Below, in pieces: positions 1 to 6,687 of a stretch of DNA of 12,557 nt (positions are counted from its first letter, which is position 1; every line of letters starts with the position of its first letter). Origin of the DNA: JBGOUJ01 sp041477005 (GTDB taxonomy: Bacteria > Acidobacteriota > Terriglobia > Bryobacterales > JACQDG01); NCBI GenBank assembly GCA_041477005.1, contig JBGOUJ010000169.1, positions 1 to 12,557 of the forward strand, read 5' to 3'. The position numbers and the translations under genes are program-made. The notes beneath the pieces were generated by a model, which worked only from the letters and a program-made list of their open reading frames with translations, was not told where the DNA came from and did not search any database.

Positions 1-1
1 C

Positions 2-1450
2 ACCCTCACCAGCATCGATATCTTTTCGCCCCACTTCCGCAACACCGTGATTGAGCCGTGGGTGCAGGACGACTGGCGGGTCACACCCGAGCTGACGCTA
101 AACCTCGGCCTGCGTTATGAGTGGGCCGGCCGCCCGACGTCTGACGACAACAGCATTTCCAGCGTTGAGGTGAGCAAAGGCCAAGCCAAGCTGGTTACGG
201 CGCGCGATCCACAGGGTTTCCCTCGCTCGCTCGCCTACGATGACTACAACAACTTCGCCCCGCGCATCGGCTTCGCCTACAGTCCCAAGTTCCTGGGCGG
301 TAAGACCGTCTTTCGCGGCGCTTACGGGATCTTCTACCAGCGTGAGAACGCCAACACCTGGATCGATATTGCCATCAATGTCCCGTTCATCCGCCAGACG
401 AACATCAACCTGGACACGGTGCCCACGAGCCCGTTTTTCTGGCAGGGCTATGATCTGTCGCGGCCGGGCGCCCTGGCGCCGCCGGTGCCGCTGCTGGTCT
501 TCTCGCTCGATCCGAACTGGCGCGACGGGATGATCCATCAGTGGAACTTCAACATCCAGCAGTCGCTGGGTTACAGCACCGTGCTTCAGATCGCCTACGT
601 GGGCAATCGTGGCCTGCGGCTGGCGCGGGCGACGCTCCCCAACCAGCCGGATCCCGGCGCAGGCGGCGTGGATGCTCGCCGGCCTTACACCAACTTCGGC
701 CAGATCAACGGCCTCGACTCGGGCGGCGACGCGCACTATCATGCGCTGCAAGTCCAGGCCGAGAAGCGCTACTCGAACGGCATGCAGTTCATAGCCGGCT
801 ACACCTTCAGTAAGTGCATCAGCAACAGCGACGCGACCTTCGTGGGCGAGGGCACGTCGATCCAGAACGGCCGCGATTTCCACCAGCAGCAGGGGCTTTG
901 CACGCAGCACTTCAGCCAGCGTCTTACCCTGAGCTGGCTCTATGACATCCCGATCGGCCGCGGCCGGATGTTTCTGCACGACGCCTCCCGGGTCACCGAC
1001 CTGCTCGTCGGCGGCTGGCAGGTCAACGGCATTTACACCGCCAGGTCCGGGTCGCCGTTCACCGTGACCCAGCCGGGCGACTTTCCCAATGTCGGCGACG
1101 GCACGGCGCGCCCGAACCAAGTCGCCAATCCCAACCAGGTGAGCAACCAGTCCATCGACCACTCCTTCAACACCGACGCCTTCGCTCTGGCTCCCCGGTT
1201 CGCCTGGGGGACCGCCGGCCGCAACACCGTCATCGGGCCCGGCATCAACAACTGGGACTTTTCGGCGTTCAAGAACTTTTCGTTTGATGAAAAGCGCCGG
1301 CTGCAATTCCGCGCCGAGTTCTTCAACCTGTTCAACCGCGCGGAATTCGCCTTCCCCGGGGCGTCGATCGGGACCGCCCAGTTCGGCCGCATCAGCGGCA
1401 CCACGCGCGACCCGCGAGACGTCCAGATATCGTTGAAGTTTCTGTGGTAG
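2..1450 (+). CDS. TonB-dependent receptor, Oar-like (C-terminal part, 5' truncated by window edge)
   Basis: Outer-membrane beta-barrel protein that would bind a ligand and import it using TonB energy. The open frame continues to the left edge, so only the last 482 residues are visible; the GTG at 47 is internal. Motifs seen are those of acidobacterial Oar/carboxypeptidase-regulatory-like receptors: WVQDDWRVTPELTLNLGLRYEW, a YVGNRGLRL strand, AGYTFSK, RAEFFNLFNRAEF and a final beta-strand RDVQISLKFLW ending in an aromatic residue, the usual signal for barrel insertion by BAM. The plug and CnaB-like N-terminal domains must lie upstream of the window. The ligand cannot be told from this part; in soil acidobacteria these receptors are numerous and often linked to polymer or metallophore uptake. 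It ends 5 bases before the convergent quinoprotein gene. The family call is firm, the substrate unknown. Confidence 0.9.
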   Translation, partial: TLTSIDIFSPHFRNTVIEPWVQDDWRVTPELTLNLGLRYEWAGRPTSDDNSISSVEVSKGQAKLVTARDPQGFPRSLAYDDYNNFAPRIGFAYSPKFLGGKTVFRGAYGIFYQRENANTWIDIAINVPFIRQTNINLDTVPTSPFFWQGYDLSRPGALAPPVPLLVFSLDPNWRDGMIHQWNFNIQQSLGYSTVLQIAYVGNRGLRLARATLPNQPDPGAGGVDARRPYTNFGQINGLDSGGDAHYHALQVQAEKRYSNGMQFIAGYTFSKCISNSDATFVGEGTSIQNGRDFHQQQGLCTQHFSQRLTLSWLYDIPIGRGRMFLHDASRVTDLLVGGWQVNGIYTARSGSPFTVTQPGDFPNVGDGTARPNQVANPNQVSNQSIDHSFNTDAFALAPRFAWGTAGRNTVIGPGINNWDFSAFKNFSFDEKRRLQFRAEFFNLFNRAEFAFPGASIGTAQFGRISGTTRDPRDVQISLKFLW

Positions 1451-1455
1451 CGCCG

Positions 1456-3483
1456 TTAGCGAGACGCCTGGCGGGGCGGAGTCGGTCCGGCCCCGCCGTG
1501 AAATTTCTTCGCTCCATCGGGTTCGAATAAAGCAAAGACGTACAGGGTGTCGCCGGTGCGATAATTCTTCATCCAGGGTGCGCCGGCTCCCGTGAAGCCT
1601 CCGACTGCGCCACCCATGCCGGACAGGATCGCGATGTACTGTTTGCCTTCGAGCCGGTAGGAGATGGGCGCGCCGCGCATTCCAGAGCCGGTCTGAAAGG
1701 ACCATAGCACGTCGCCTGTTGCAGCGTCGTAGGCTCTGAAGTTTCCTTCCGGATCACCGGCAAACACCAGCCCCCCGGCAGTGGCCAGCACTCCGCCGCC
1801 CATGGGAGTGCGCGTCTTCACCTCCCACGCCGCCTCCCCTGTTTCGGCGCGTATGGCCACGAGCTTTCCGTAAGCTTTATTCGGCAGATAGCGAAAGCCG
1901 CTGGGGCCTTTGGGCAGGCCTTGCTGCCGCGCTTTCACGCCGTTGTTCGAGAAGACGGCGCAATTTTCAATCGCGGGAACGTAGATCATGCGGGTGAGCG
2001 GGCTGTAGGCCATGGCGTTCCATTCTTTGCCGCCGGCGGCGCCGGGGCAGACCGTTGCACCCTCCACGGTAGGAATCGATGCGGGGTTCAGAATGGGGCG
2101 ACCGCTCGCGTCGAAGCCTTTGGCCCAGTCCACGCGGACGAACGGCCTGGCGTAGAGGAATTTTCCGGTGGCGCGGTCGATGGCGTAGAAATGACCGTTG
2201 CGATCGGCGTGGACCAGGGCTTTCACGGGGCGGCCCCGGTAGTTGATGTCCACCAGGACCATTTCGTTGACGCCGTCGTAGTCCCAAACGTCGTGCGGCG
2301 TGAACTGGTAGTGCCACTTCAGCTTTCCGGAATCGGCATCGAGCGCCACCACGCAATCGGTATAGAGATTATCGCCCTCGCGCGCATCGCCATCGTAATC
2401 CGGATTGGGATTGCCGGTTCCCCAATAGATCAGGTTCAGCTCCGGGTCGTAGGAGCCATTCATCCAGGTTGCACCACCGCCCGCTTTGTAGGAATCTCCG
2501 CTCCAGGTTTCGGTGGCTTTCTCGCCTTCCGTGGGCGTCGTGTAGAAGCGCCAGAGGCGGCGGCCACTGCTCGCTTCATAGGCATCGAGGAAGCACCGGC
2601 TCGGATAATCGCCGCCGGCGATGCCGGCGACAACTTTGTCGCCCACGATGAGCGGCGGTGATGTGGCGCTGAGATTGTCTTCCGCTTTTCCCATTTCCAC
2701 ATCCCAGCGCACGCGGCCGGTTTGCGCGTCGAGCGCGACCAGGTGCGCATCGAGCGTTGCCATGTAAAGCAAGCCGTTCCGGATGGCGACCCCGCGGTTG
2801 ACCGGACCGCAACAGTACTTGAGTTTTTCCGGCAGGCGGCGCTTGTAATGCCAGAGTTCGGCGCCGGTGCGGGCGTTGACGGCGAAAACGTGATTCCAAG
2901 AGGTGCTGAAATAGATCACGCCGTCCACGAATAAAGGGGTGGCCTCCAAACCATCGGGAGTGCCGGTCTGAAAGCTCCAGATCGGAACCAGCCGGCTGAG
3001 GTTTTGCTTGTTGATTTCTTCGAGCGGGCTGAAGCGGCGATTGCCATAATCGCGGCCGTACATCAGCCAGTTGTCATCGTCTCGATCGGTTGCCAGCAAA
3101 CGGGCAGGGGGGACATTCACCCCGGCGACCCGCAGGTCGGTTGCCGGCTTGATGGCCTCGGCGGCGAGCAAGCGCAGGTGGCGGATCAGCGTCCCCCGGG
3201 CGGGCGCATCGAGGCGGTCGCCGAAGGCAGGCATGGCCGTTCCGCGGACGCCATCGCGAATCACTTTCTCGAGATCCGAATCCGCGATGGCGGCCTGCCA
3301 GACCGGGTTCGCGAGATCGGGACCGGATCCGCCCTCGGCAAACGCGCCGTGGCACAGGGCGCAATGCTGGGCAAACAGCGAAGGCCCGGTTACGGCGTCC
3401 TGTGGCGCAGCAGCAGCGCGCGCCGCCAAGAAGCAACACAGCATCCCGGCAAGGCGCCAGGCCGGAATCTTCGGGGTTGCCAT
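1456..3483 (-). CDS. PQQ-dependent dehydrogenase with N-terminal cytochrome c domain
   Basis: Periplasmic quinohemoprotein of 675 residues, expected to oxidise an alcohol or similar substrate with PQQ and pass electrons to its own heme c. A signal peptide (about 1-26, ending ARAAAA) is followed by a cytochrome c domain with CALCH at 41-45 and likely axial Met84 (GTAMPAF). The eight-bladed propeller follows, with tryptophan-docking repeats such as ALDAQTGRVRWD. Recognisable active-site elements are the vicinal disulfide pair Cys224-Cys225, the metal-ligand Asn358 in WGTGN, catalytic Asp401 and a second Asp403 in TPHDVWDYDGVNE, and Arg428 in HADRNGH. Asp403 is the residue that marks lanthanide-dependent enzymes of the XoxF/ExaF/PedH kind. 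Asp292 (GGDYPSR) stands where Glu is usual. The start at 3483 was chosen because the signal peptide begins there and a promoter lies just upstream; the frame remains open further 5' to 3669, but that part resembles nothing and overlaps the divergent gene. The substrate is unknown. Confidence 0.9.
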   Translation of the reverse strand: MATPKIPAWRLAGMLCCFLAARAAAAPQDAVTGPSLFAQHCALCHGAFAEGGSGPDLANPVWQAAIADSDLEKVIRDGVRGTAMPAFGDRLDAPARGTLIRHLRLLAAEAIKPATDLRVAGVNVPPARLLATDRDDDNWLMYGRDYGNRRFSPLEEINKQNLSRLVPIWSFQTGTPDGLEATPLFVDGVIYFSTSWNHVFAVNARTGAELWHYKRRLPEKLKYCCGPVNRGVAIRNGLLYMATLDAHLVALDAQTGRVRWDVEMGKAEDNLSATSPPLIVGDKVVAGIAGGDYPSRCFLDAYEASSGRRLWRFYTTPTEGEKATETWSGDSYKAGGGATWMNGSYDPELNLIYWGTGNPNPDYDGDAREGDNLYTDCVVALDADSGKLKWHYQFTPHDVWDYDGVNEMVLVDINYRGRPVKALVHADRNGHFYAIDRATGKFLYARPFVRVDWAKGFDASGRPILNPASIPTVEGATVCPGAAGGKEWNAMAYSPLTRMIYVPAIENCAVFSNNGVKARQQGLPKGPSGFRYLPNKAYGKLVAIRAETGEAAWEVKTRTPMGGGVLATAGGLVFAGDPEGNFRAYDAATGDVLWSFQTGSGMRGAPISYRLEGKQYIAILSGMGGAVGGFTGAGAPWMKNYRTGDTLYVFALFEPDGAKKFHGGAGPTPPRQASR
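1470..1497 (+). terminator. Candidate hairpin downstream of the receptor gene
   Basis: GGCGGGGC at 1470-1477 pairs perfectly with GCCCCGCC at 1490-1497. The stem extends inward by GGA/TCC after one bulged G, leaving a 5-base loop. It begins 20 bases after the receptor stop codon and lies inside the 3' end of the opposite-strand quinoprotein gene. There is no clean T-run after it, so it is at best a weak or Rho-assisted terminator; it could equally be a by-product of GC-rich codons for Gly and Pro. Confidence 0.3.
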
Positions 3484-3506
3484 AAGCCGCAGTCTGGTCC
3501 AAGGCC

Positions 3507-3535
3507 ATGATAGAGTGTTTTGGACATCAGGTAAA
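3507..3535 (-). promoter_or_regulatory. Likely promoter of the quinoprotein gene
   Basis: On the minus strand TTTACC (3535-3530) is followed after exactly 17 bases by TATCAT (3512-3507). That is a 4/6 match to the sigma-70 -35 box and 5/6 to the -10 box. Transcription would begin near 3500, giving a leader of about 17 bases before the ATG at 3483. The 57-base region is shared with the divergent ceramidase-like gene, whose AGGT ribosome-binding element lies at about 3529-3532; no equally good plus-strand promoter was seen. Confidence 0.5.
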
Positions 3536-3540
3536 CCTTT

Positions 3541-4887
3541 ATGAGATGGATCAACAAAATGCACCTGCCGGCCGCGCTGCTCGCGCTGCTGTCTCTGTTG
3601 CCCGCGAATCCCGCTGCTGCCCAAAGCGGCTGGAAGGCGGGCGTGGCAAGAGTGGACATAACGCCGCACGAATCGATTTGGCTGGCGGGGTACGGCGATC
3701 GGACCAAGCCATCAGAAGGCGTCCGCCAGAATATTTATGCCAAGGCGCTCGCCTTGCAGGACTCCCAAGGCGCGACCTCGGTGATCGTCACTGCCGACCT
3801 GCTGGGGTTCAGTCGGGAAATGTCAAACCCCATCGCCGAACGGGCGAAACAAAAATTCGGGCTGCCTCGCGAGAGACTGGTATTCAACGCCTCGCATACG
3901 CACAGCGCCCCGGTGACCGGAAATCTGTTACGGCCAGCGTACCCGTTCAGCGACGACCAGATGCAAGTGAGACGAAAATACACGGCGACTCTGCTCGACC
4001 AGGTGGTCGACCTGATCGGCCGCTCCATGCAGAATCTGGCTCCTGCGCAACTGGACTTTGAGCAGGGGTTGGCGGGCTTCGCGGTGAACCGGCGGCGCGT
4101 CACGCTGCGTCACCTGCCCGGTCCCGTGGATCACGACGTCCCCGTGATGAGCGTGCGCGCGGATGGAAAGCTCCTGGCCGTGGTCTTCGGCTACGCCTGC
4201 CACAACACGGTTCTCAACGATTATCAGATCAATGGCGACTGGGCCGGATACGCGCAGGAAGCGCTCGAGAAAGAGCACCCGGGAACGACGGCCCTGTTCG
4301 TGGAGGGGTGCGGCGCCGATGCGAATCCGCTGCCGCGGCGGTCGGTGGACTTGGCCATGAGGTACGGGCAGATCACGGCGGCAGCGGTCGATCAGGTGCT
4401 GGCTGCGAAAATGAAGCCGCTCAGCGGGCCGGTGAAAGCGGCGTTCGAGACAGTGGATATCCCCTTTCAAAAGCGGACGCGAGAGGAATTCCAGGCGGAG
4501 CTGAACGACAAGAACGCTGCGGTCCGGCGGCACGGAAAATTCATGCTGGAGATCATCGAACGCGAGGGAAAAGTGCCGGATCATTATCCATATCCCATCG
4601 AGGTGTGGCAGTTCGGACGCGGTCTCACCATGATCGCGCTGGGCGGCGAGGTGGTGGTGGATTATTCGCTGCGCTTCAAAAAGGAATATGGGTTTGACAA
4701 CCTGTGGGTCGCAGGCTACTCCAACGACGTGTTCGCGTACATTCCATCGCTGCGGGTGCTGAAGGAGGGCGGGTATGAGGGTGGCGGGGCGATGATCGGC
4801 TACGGGCAGCCGGGGCCGTTTGGGGCGGCTGTGGAGGAAATCATCGCCGAAAAAGTGGATGAGCTGGTGAAGCGCACCCGCAATTGA
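3541..4887 (+). CDS. Secreted neutral/alkaline ceramidase-like hydrolase
   Basis: 448-residue protein with a signal peptide (hydrophobic 8-22, cleavage near AAAQS at 25-29) and the fold signature of the neutral/alkaline non-lysosomal ceramidase N-terminal domain. Visible metal-site candidates are His119/His121 in NASHTHSAP, His221 in YACHNTVL, Glu370 in ALGGE and a tyrosine in GYSNDVFAYIPS (393-402). The segment GCGADANP (256-263) matches the region holding the catalytic serine in true ceramidases, but by my hand alignment alanine sits at the nucleophile position. It is also shorter than full ceramidases and lacks an obvious C-terminal immunoglobulin-like domain. I therefore call the fold, not ceramide hydrolysis; a related amidase or esterase is possible. 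ATG 3541 has AGGT 8 bases upstream; ATG 3559 is the alternative. It is divergent from the quinoprotein gene and convergent with the short-chain dehydrogenase. Confidence 0.85.
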   Translation: MRWINKMHLPAALLALLSLLPANPAAAQSGWKAGVARVDITPHESIWLAGYGDRTKPSEGVRQNIYAKALALQDSQGATSVIVTADLLGFSREMSNPIAERAKQKFGLPRERLVFNASHTHSAPVTGNLLRPAYPFSDDQMQVRRKYTATLLDQVVDLIGRSMQNLAPAQLDFEQGLAGFAVNRRRVTLRHLPGPVDHDVPVMSVRADGKLLAVVFGYACHNTVLNDYQINGDWAGYAQEALEKEHPGTTALFVEGCGADANPLPRRSVDLAMRYGQITAAAVDQVLAAKMKPLSGPVKAAFETVDIPFQKRTREEFQAELNDKNAAVRRHGKFMLEIIEREGKVPDHYPYPIEVWQFGRGLTMIALGGEVVVDYSLRFKKEYGFDNLWVAGYSNDVFAYIPSLRVLKEGGYEGGGAMIGYGQPGPFGAAVEEIIAEKVDELVKRTRN

Positions 4888-4913
4888 CGGGGATCACACG
4901 AATTCCCCGCCCT

Positions 4914-4945
4914 AGGCAAAGGCTATGGAACCACAGCCTTTGCCT
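4914..4945. terminator. Perfect hairpin between convergent genes
   Basis: AGGCAAAGGCT at 4914-4924 and AGCCTTTGCCT at 4935-4945 form a perfect 11-bp stem with a 10-base loop. It lies in the 68-base gap between the ends of two convergent genes (4887 on plus, 4956 on minus), where a bidirectional terminator is expected. Neither side has a T-run, so termination strength is uncertain; it may instead act as an RNA 3'-end stabiliser. Confidence 0.6.
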
Positions 4946-4955
4946 GGATTCCTCA

Positions 4956-5732
4956 TTACTTGGCCCCGGTGACCCGGGCCTGGAATCGCCGCATGCCCCC
5001 CAGCCAGCGATCGTAATCGTTCGCTTTGCGCCGAAAGTATTCGGCCACTTCGGGATGCGGCAAAATGAGGAAGCTCTCCTCGGCAAGACCGGCCACCACC
5101 GCTTCGGCCACCTGCTCGGGTTCGATCGCCCCTTCCAGCAGGAACGCAAAGGCCGAGCGCTCCGCGCCCTTCAGTAGATTGGTTCTTACCCCTTGCGGGC
5201 ACAGGCAGGAAACCTTAATGCCACGATCGCCATAGGTAATGGCCAACCATTCGGCGAGCGCCAGGGCGGCGTGCTTGGTCACGGCGTAGGGCGCCGAGCC
5301 GATCTGGGTGAGCAGGCCGGCGGCCGACACGGTCTGTAGCAGGTAGCCCTGGCCGCGCTCCAGCATCCCGGGCAGCACCGCCCGCGCTCCATAGAGGTGG
5401 GACAGAAAGTTCACGCCCCAGATACGCTGCCAGCCCTCGTCCGGCGTCTCGATCCCGCCATCGAGCCCGATGCCGGCGTTGGAGCAGAACAGGTCGATCG
5501 GGCCGTAGGCCTTGGTCGCCCCATCGACCAGATGCGCTACGTCCGCCTCGACGCCGACGTCGGTGGTCACAGCCAGCCCGCCGGCTGCCGCGGCCACCCG
5601 CGCCGCTCCGTCGCCGTCCACATCGGCCACCACCAGGCCCCGCGGGCCCTCCGCCGCAAACCGCAGGCACAGCGCCCGCCCGATCCCGCTCGCCCCACCG
5701 GTGACCACAACAACCTTATCTTTGAGATCCAT
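4956..5732 (-). CDS. Short-chain dehydrogenase/reductase (SDR)
   Basis: Cytoplasmic NAD(P)-dependent oxidoreductase of 258 residues, the typical classical-SDR length. The Rossmann glycine motif TGGASGIG is at 11-18, NAG at 85-87, and the catalytic tetrad is Asn108, Ser136, Tyr149 and Lys153 (YAVTK). Asp37 at the end of the second strand (VVADVDGD) predicts NAD(H) rather than NADP(H). The C-terminal tail after residue 225 (EVAEYFRRKANDYDRWLGGMRRF) is rich in charged and aromatic residues and probably helps form the substrate lid. The substrate cannot be read from sequence. The ATG at 5732 is followed directly by the standard MDLKDKVVVVTGG opening. It lies downstream of the methyltransferase on the same strand, but the 106-base gap holds a repeat, so co-transcription is uncertain. 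Confidence 0.92.
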   Translation of the reverse strand: MDLKDKVVVVTGGASGIGRALCLRFAAEGPRGLVVADVDGDGAARVAAAAGGLAVTTDVGVEADVAHLVDGATKAYGPIDLFCSNAGIGLDGGIETPDEGWQRIWGVNFLSHLYGARAVLPGMLERGQGYLLQTVSAAGLLTQIGSAPYAVTKHAALALAEWLAITYGDRGIKVSCLCPQGVRTNLLKGAERSAFAFLLEGAIEPEQVAEAVVAGLAEESFLILPHPEVAEYFRRKANDYDRWLGGMRRFQARVTGAK

Positions 5733-5747
5733 GTCAGGCCGCCCGAG

Positions 5748-5812
5748 TGAAACCGCCGATGAACGCCGCTAAAGACCAGGGGCTTTTTTATCTGCGTTCA
5801 TCTGCGGTTTCA
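5748..5812. repeat. 19-bp imperfect inverted repeat, dispersed-repeat type
   Basis: The left arm TGAAACCGCCGATGAACGC (5748-5766) is the reverse complement of the right arm GCGTTCATCTGCGGTTTCA (5794-5812) except for one position. The arms are 27 bases apart. The core AACCGCAGATGAACGC resembles a short intergenic repeat I remember from many bacterial genomes; that memory is not checked. On the minus strand TTGAAA followed 16-17 bases later by an A-rich ATAAAA element could act as a promoter for the dehydrogenase, so the repeat may contribute to its expression. Confidence 0.65.
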
Positions 5813-5838
5813 ATTTCCCAAGTTCCAGACCGGCTGCT

Positions 5839-6666
5839 TCAGGGCCGGCTCAGCTTGAAGAACCACAGCCACAAGTACTGCGGGCCGGCGCTATAGGTGT
5901 GGCGCATCTCGAAGCCGCAGCGCCCGGCCATTTCGCGCATCTGGTCTTCGGTGAAGCCCGCCCCCAGCCAGGTGTCGAGCGGCTCGTCTTCGAGCGGCAC
6001 TCCTTGCACCTGAAACTTGAACAGCGCCCCCGGCTGCAGCACCCGGCGCACTTCCCGCACGTAGTTCTCGATGACCGCCTTGCTGGGGATATGCTGAAAA
6101 ACGATGAAGGAAAACGCGAAATCAAACGCGGCGTCGGGAAACATCGCCAGGTCCGAGCCGTTGTTCTGGTATACGCGGGCGTTGGGAAACTCGAGCAAGG
6201 CATCCGGCACTAGCCGCCCCACTTCGACCAGCGCCTCGGCCAGCCGCCGCACCGGCAGCTCGCCCCGCAGCGCCTCCCGGACCCGCGCCGCCCCCTCCCG
6301 GAACATCTCGGCCAACTGCCGCAAAGCGAGACCCCCATGCAGCGCCGCCCGCGCCCGCGCGACCATTTCGCCGCTCACGTCCACCCCGTCCACCCGGCCG
6401 AAGATCTTCGCCAGCGCCCGCGTGATTCGCCCGGCCCCGCAGCCGATCTCCAGCACCCGCATCCGGGCCGGATCCCGCCCCTGGCAGATGTTGGTCATGT
6501 CGGTGAGAATCTGCTCGCGGACGTTGGTCTCCCCGGACCGGAAAAACTCCTGGGCGGTCCACTCCCTCTTGCCCGACGCGACATAATAGCGGGCGTCCTC
6601 CCGCGCCCGCGCGTCCCAGTCGTGGCGCATCTGTTCCAACAGCTCGGGGCTCCACTGGGTCTCCAT
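5839..6666 (-). CDS. Class I SAM-dependent methyltransferase with helical insertion
   Basis: 275-residue cytoplasmic methyltransferase. SAM-binding motif I is VLEIGCGAGRITRAL (71-85), the acidic second-strand residue is in DGVDVSGEM (93-101), and motifs II/III are seen in FPDAAFDFAFSFIVFQHIP (176-194) and VLQPGALFKFQVQG (209-222). The N-terminal 60 residues are a helical cap (DWDARAREDARYY). Between strand 2 and strand 3, residues about 111-160, lies an extra amphipathic helical segment that looks like two copies of a 21-residue unit (113-133 and 137-157). No residue or motif reveals the methyl acceptor. The start ATG at 6666 is divergent from pgeF across only 21 bases; no Shine-Dalgarno is visible, but TACACT at 6683-6678 could be a -10 box giving an almost leaderless message. 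Confidence 0.88.
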   Translation of the reverse strand: METQWSPELLEQMRHDWDARAREDARYYVASGKREWTAQEFFRSGETNVREQILTDMTNICQGRDPARMRVLEIGCGAGRITRALAKIFGRVDGVDVSGEMVARARAALHGGLALRQLAEMFREGAARVREALRGELPVRRLAEALVEVGRLVPDALLEFPNARVYQNNGSDLAMFPDAAFDFAFSFIVFQHIPSKAVIENYVREVRRVLQPGALFKFQVQGVPLEDEPLDTWLGAGFTEDQMREMAGRCGFEMRHTYSAGPQYLWLWFFKLSRP

Positions 6667-6687
6667 TGGTAAAATTCAGTGTAGCGC
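6667..6687. promoter_or_regulatory. 21-base divergent promoter region
   Basis: The whole space between two divergent start codons is 21 bases. It contains TAAAAT on the plus strand (6670-6675, 12 bases before the pgeF ATG) and TACACT on the minus strand (6683-6678, 11 bases before the methyltransferase ATG). If these are -10 boxes, both messages have leaders of only about five bases, and the two polymerases would compete. No good -35 boxes were found, and any would lie inside the opposite gene. Confidence 0.4.

Noticed and set aside
98..1705. Long minus-strand open frame of 535 codons opposite the receptor gene
   Set aside because: It is the antisense of a clearly conserved receptor and of the quinoprotein 3' end; composition is Arg/Gly/Ala-rich with no motif, as expected for a shadow in GC-rich DNA.
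3484..3669. Upstream extension of the quinoprotein frame
   Set aside because: The extra 62 codons lack any domain, would place the signal peptide inside the protein, and overlap the divergent ceramidase-like gene.
5771..5790. AAAG...CTTTTTTA as an intrinsic terminator
   Set aside because: The T-run is on the plus strand, but the flanking genes are both on the minus strand, and the stem is only about four pairs.
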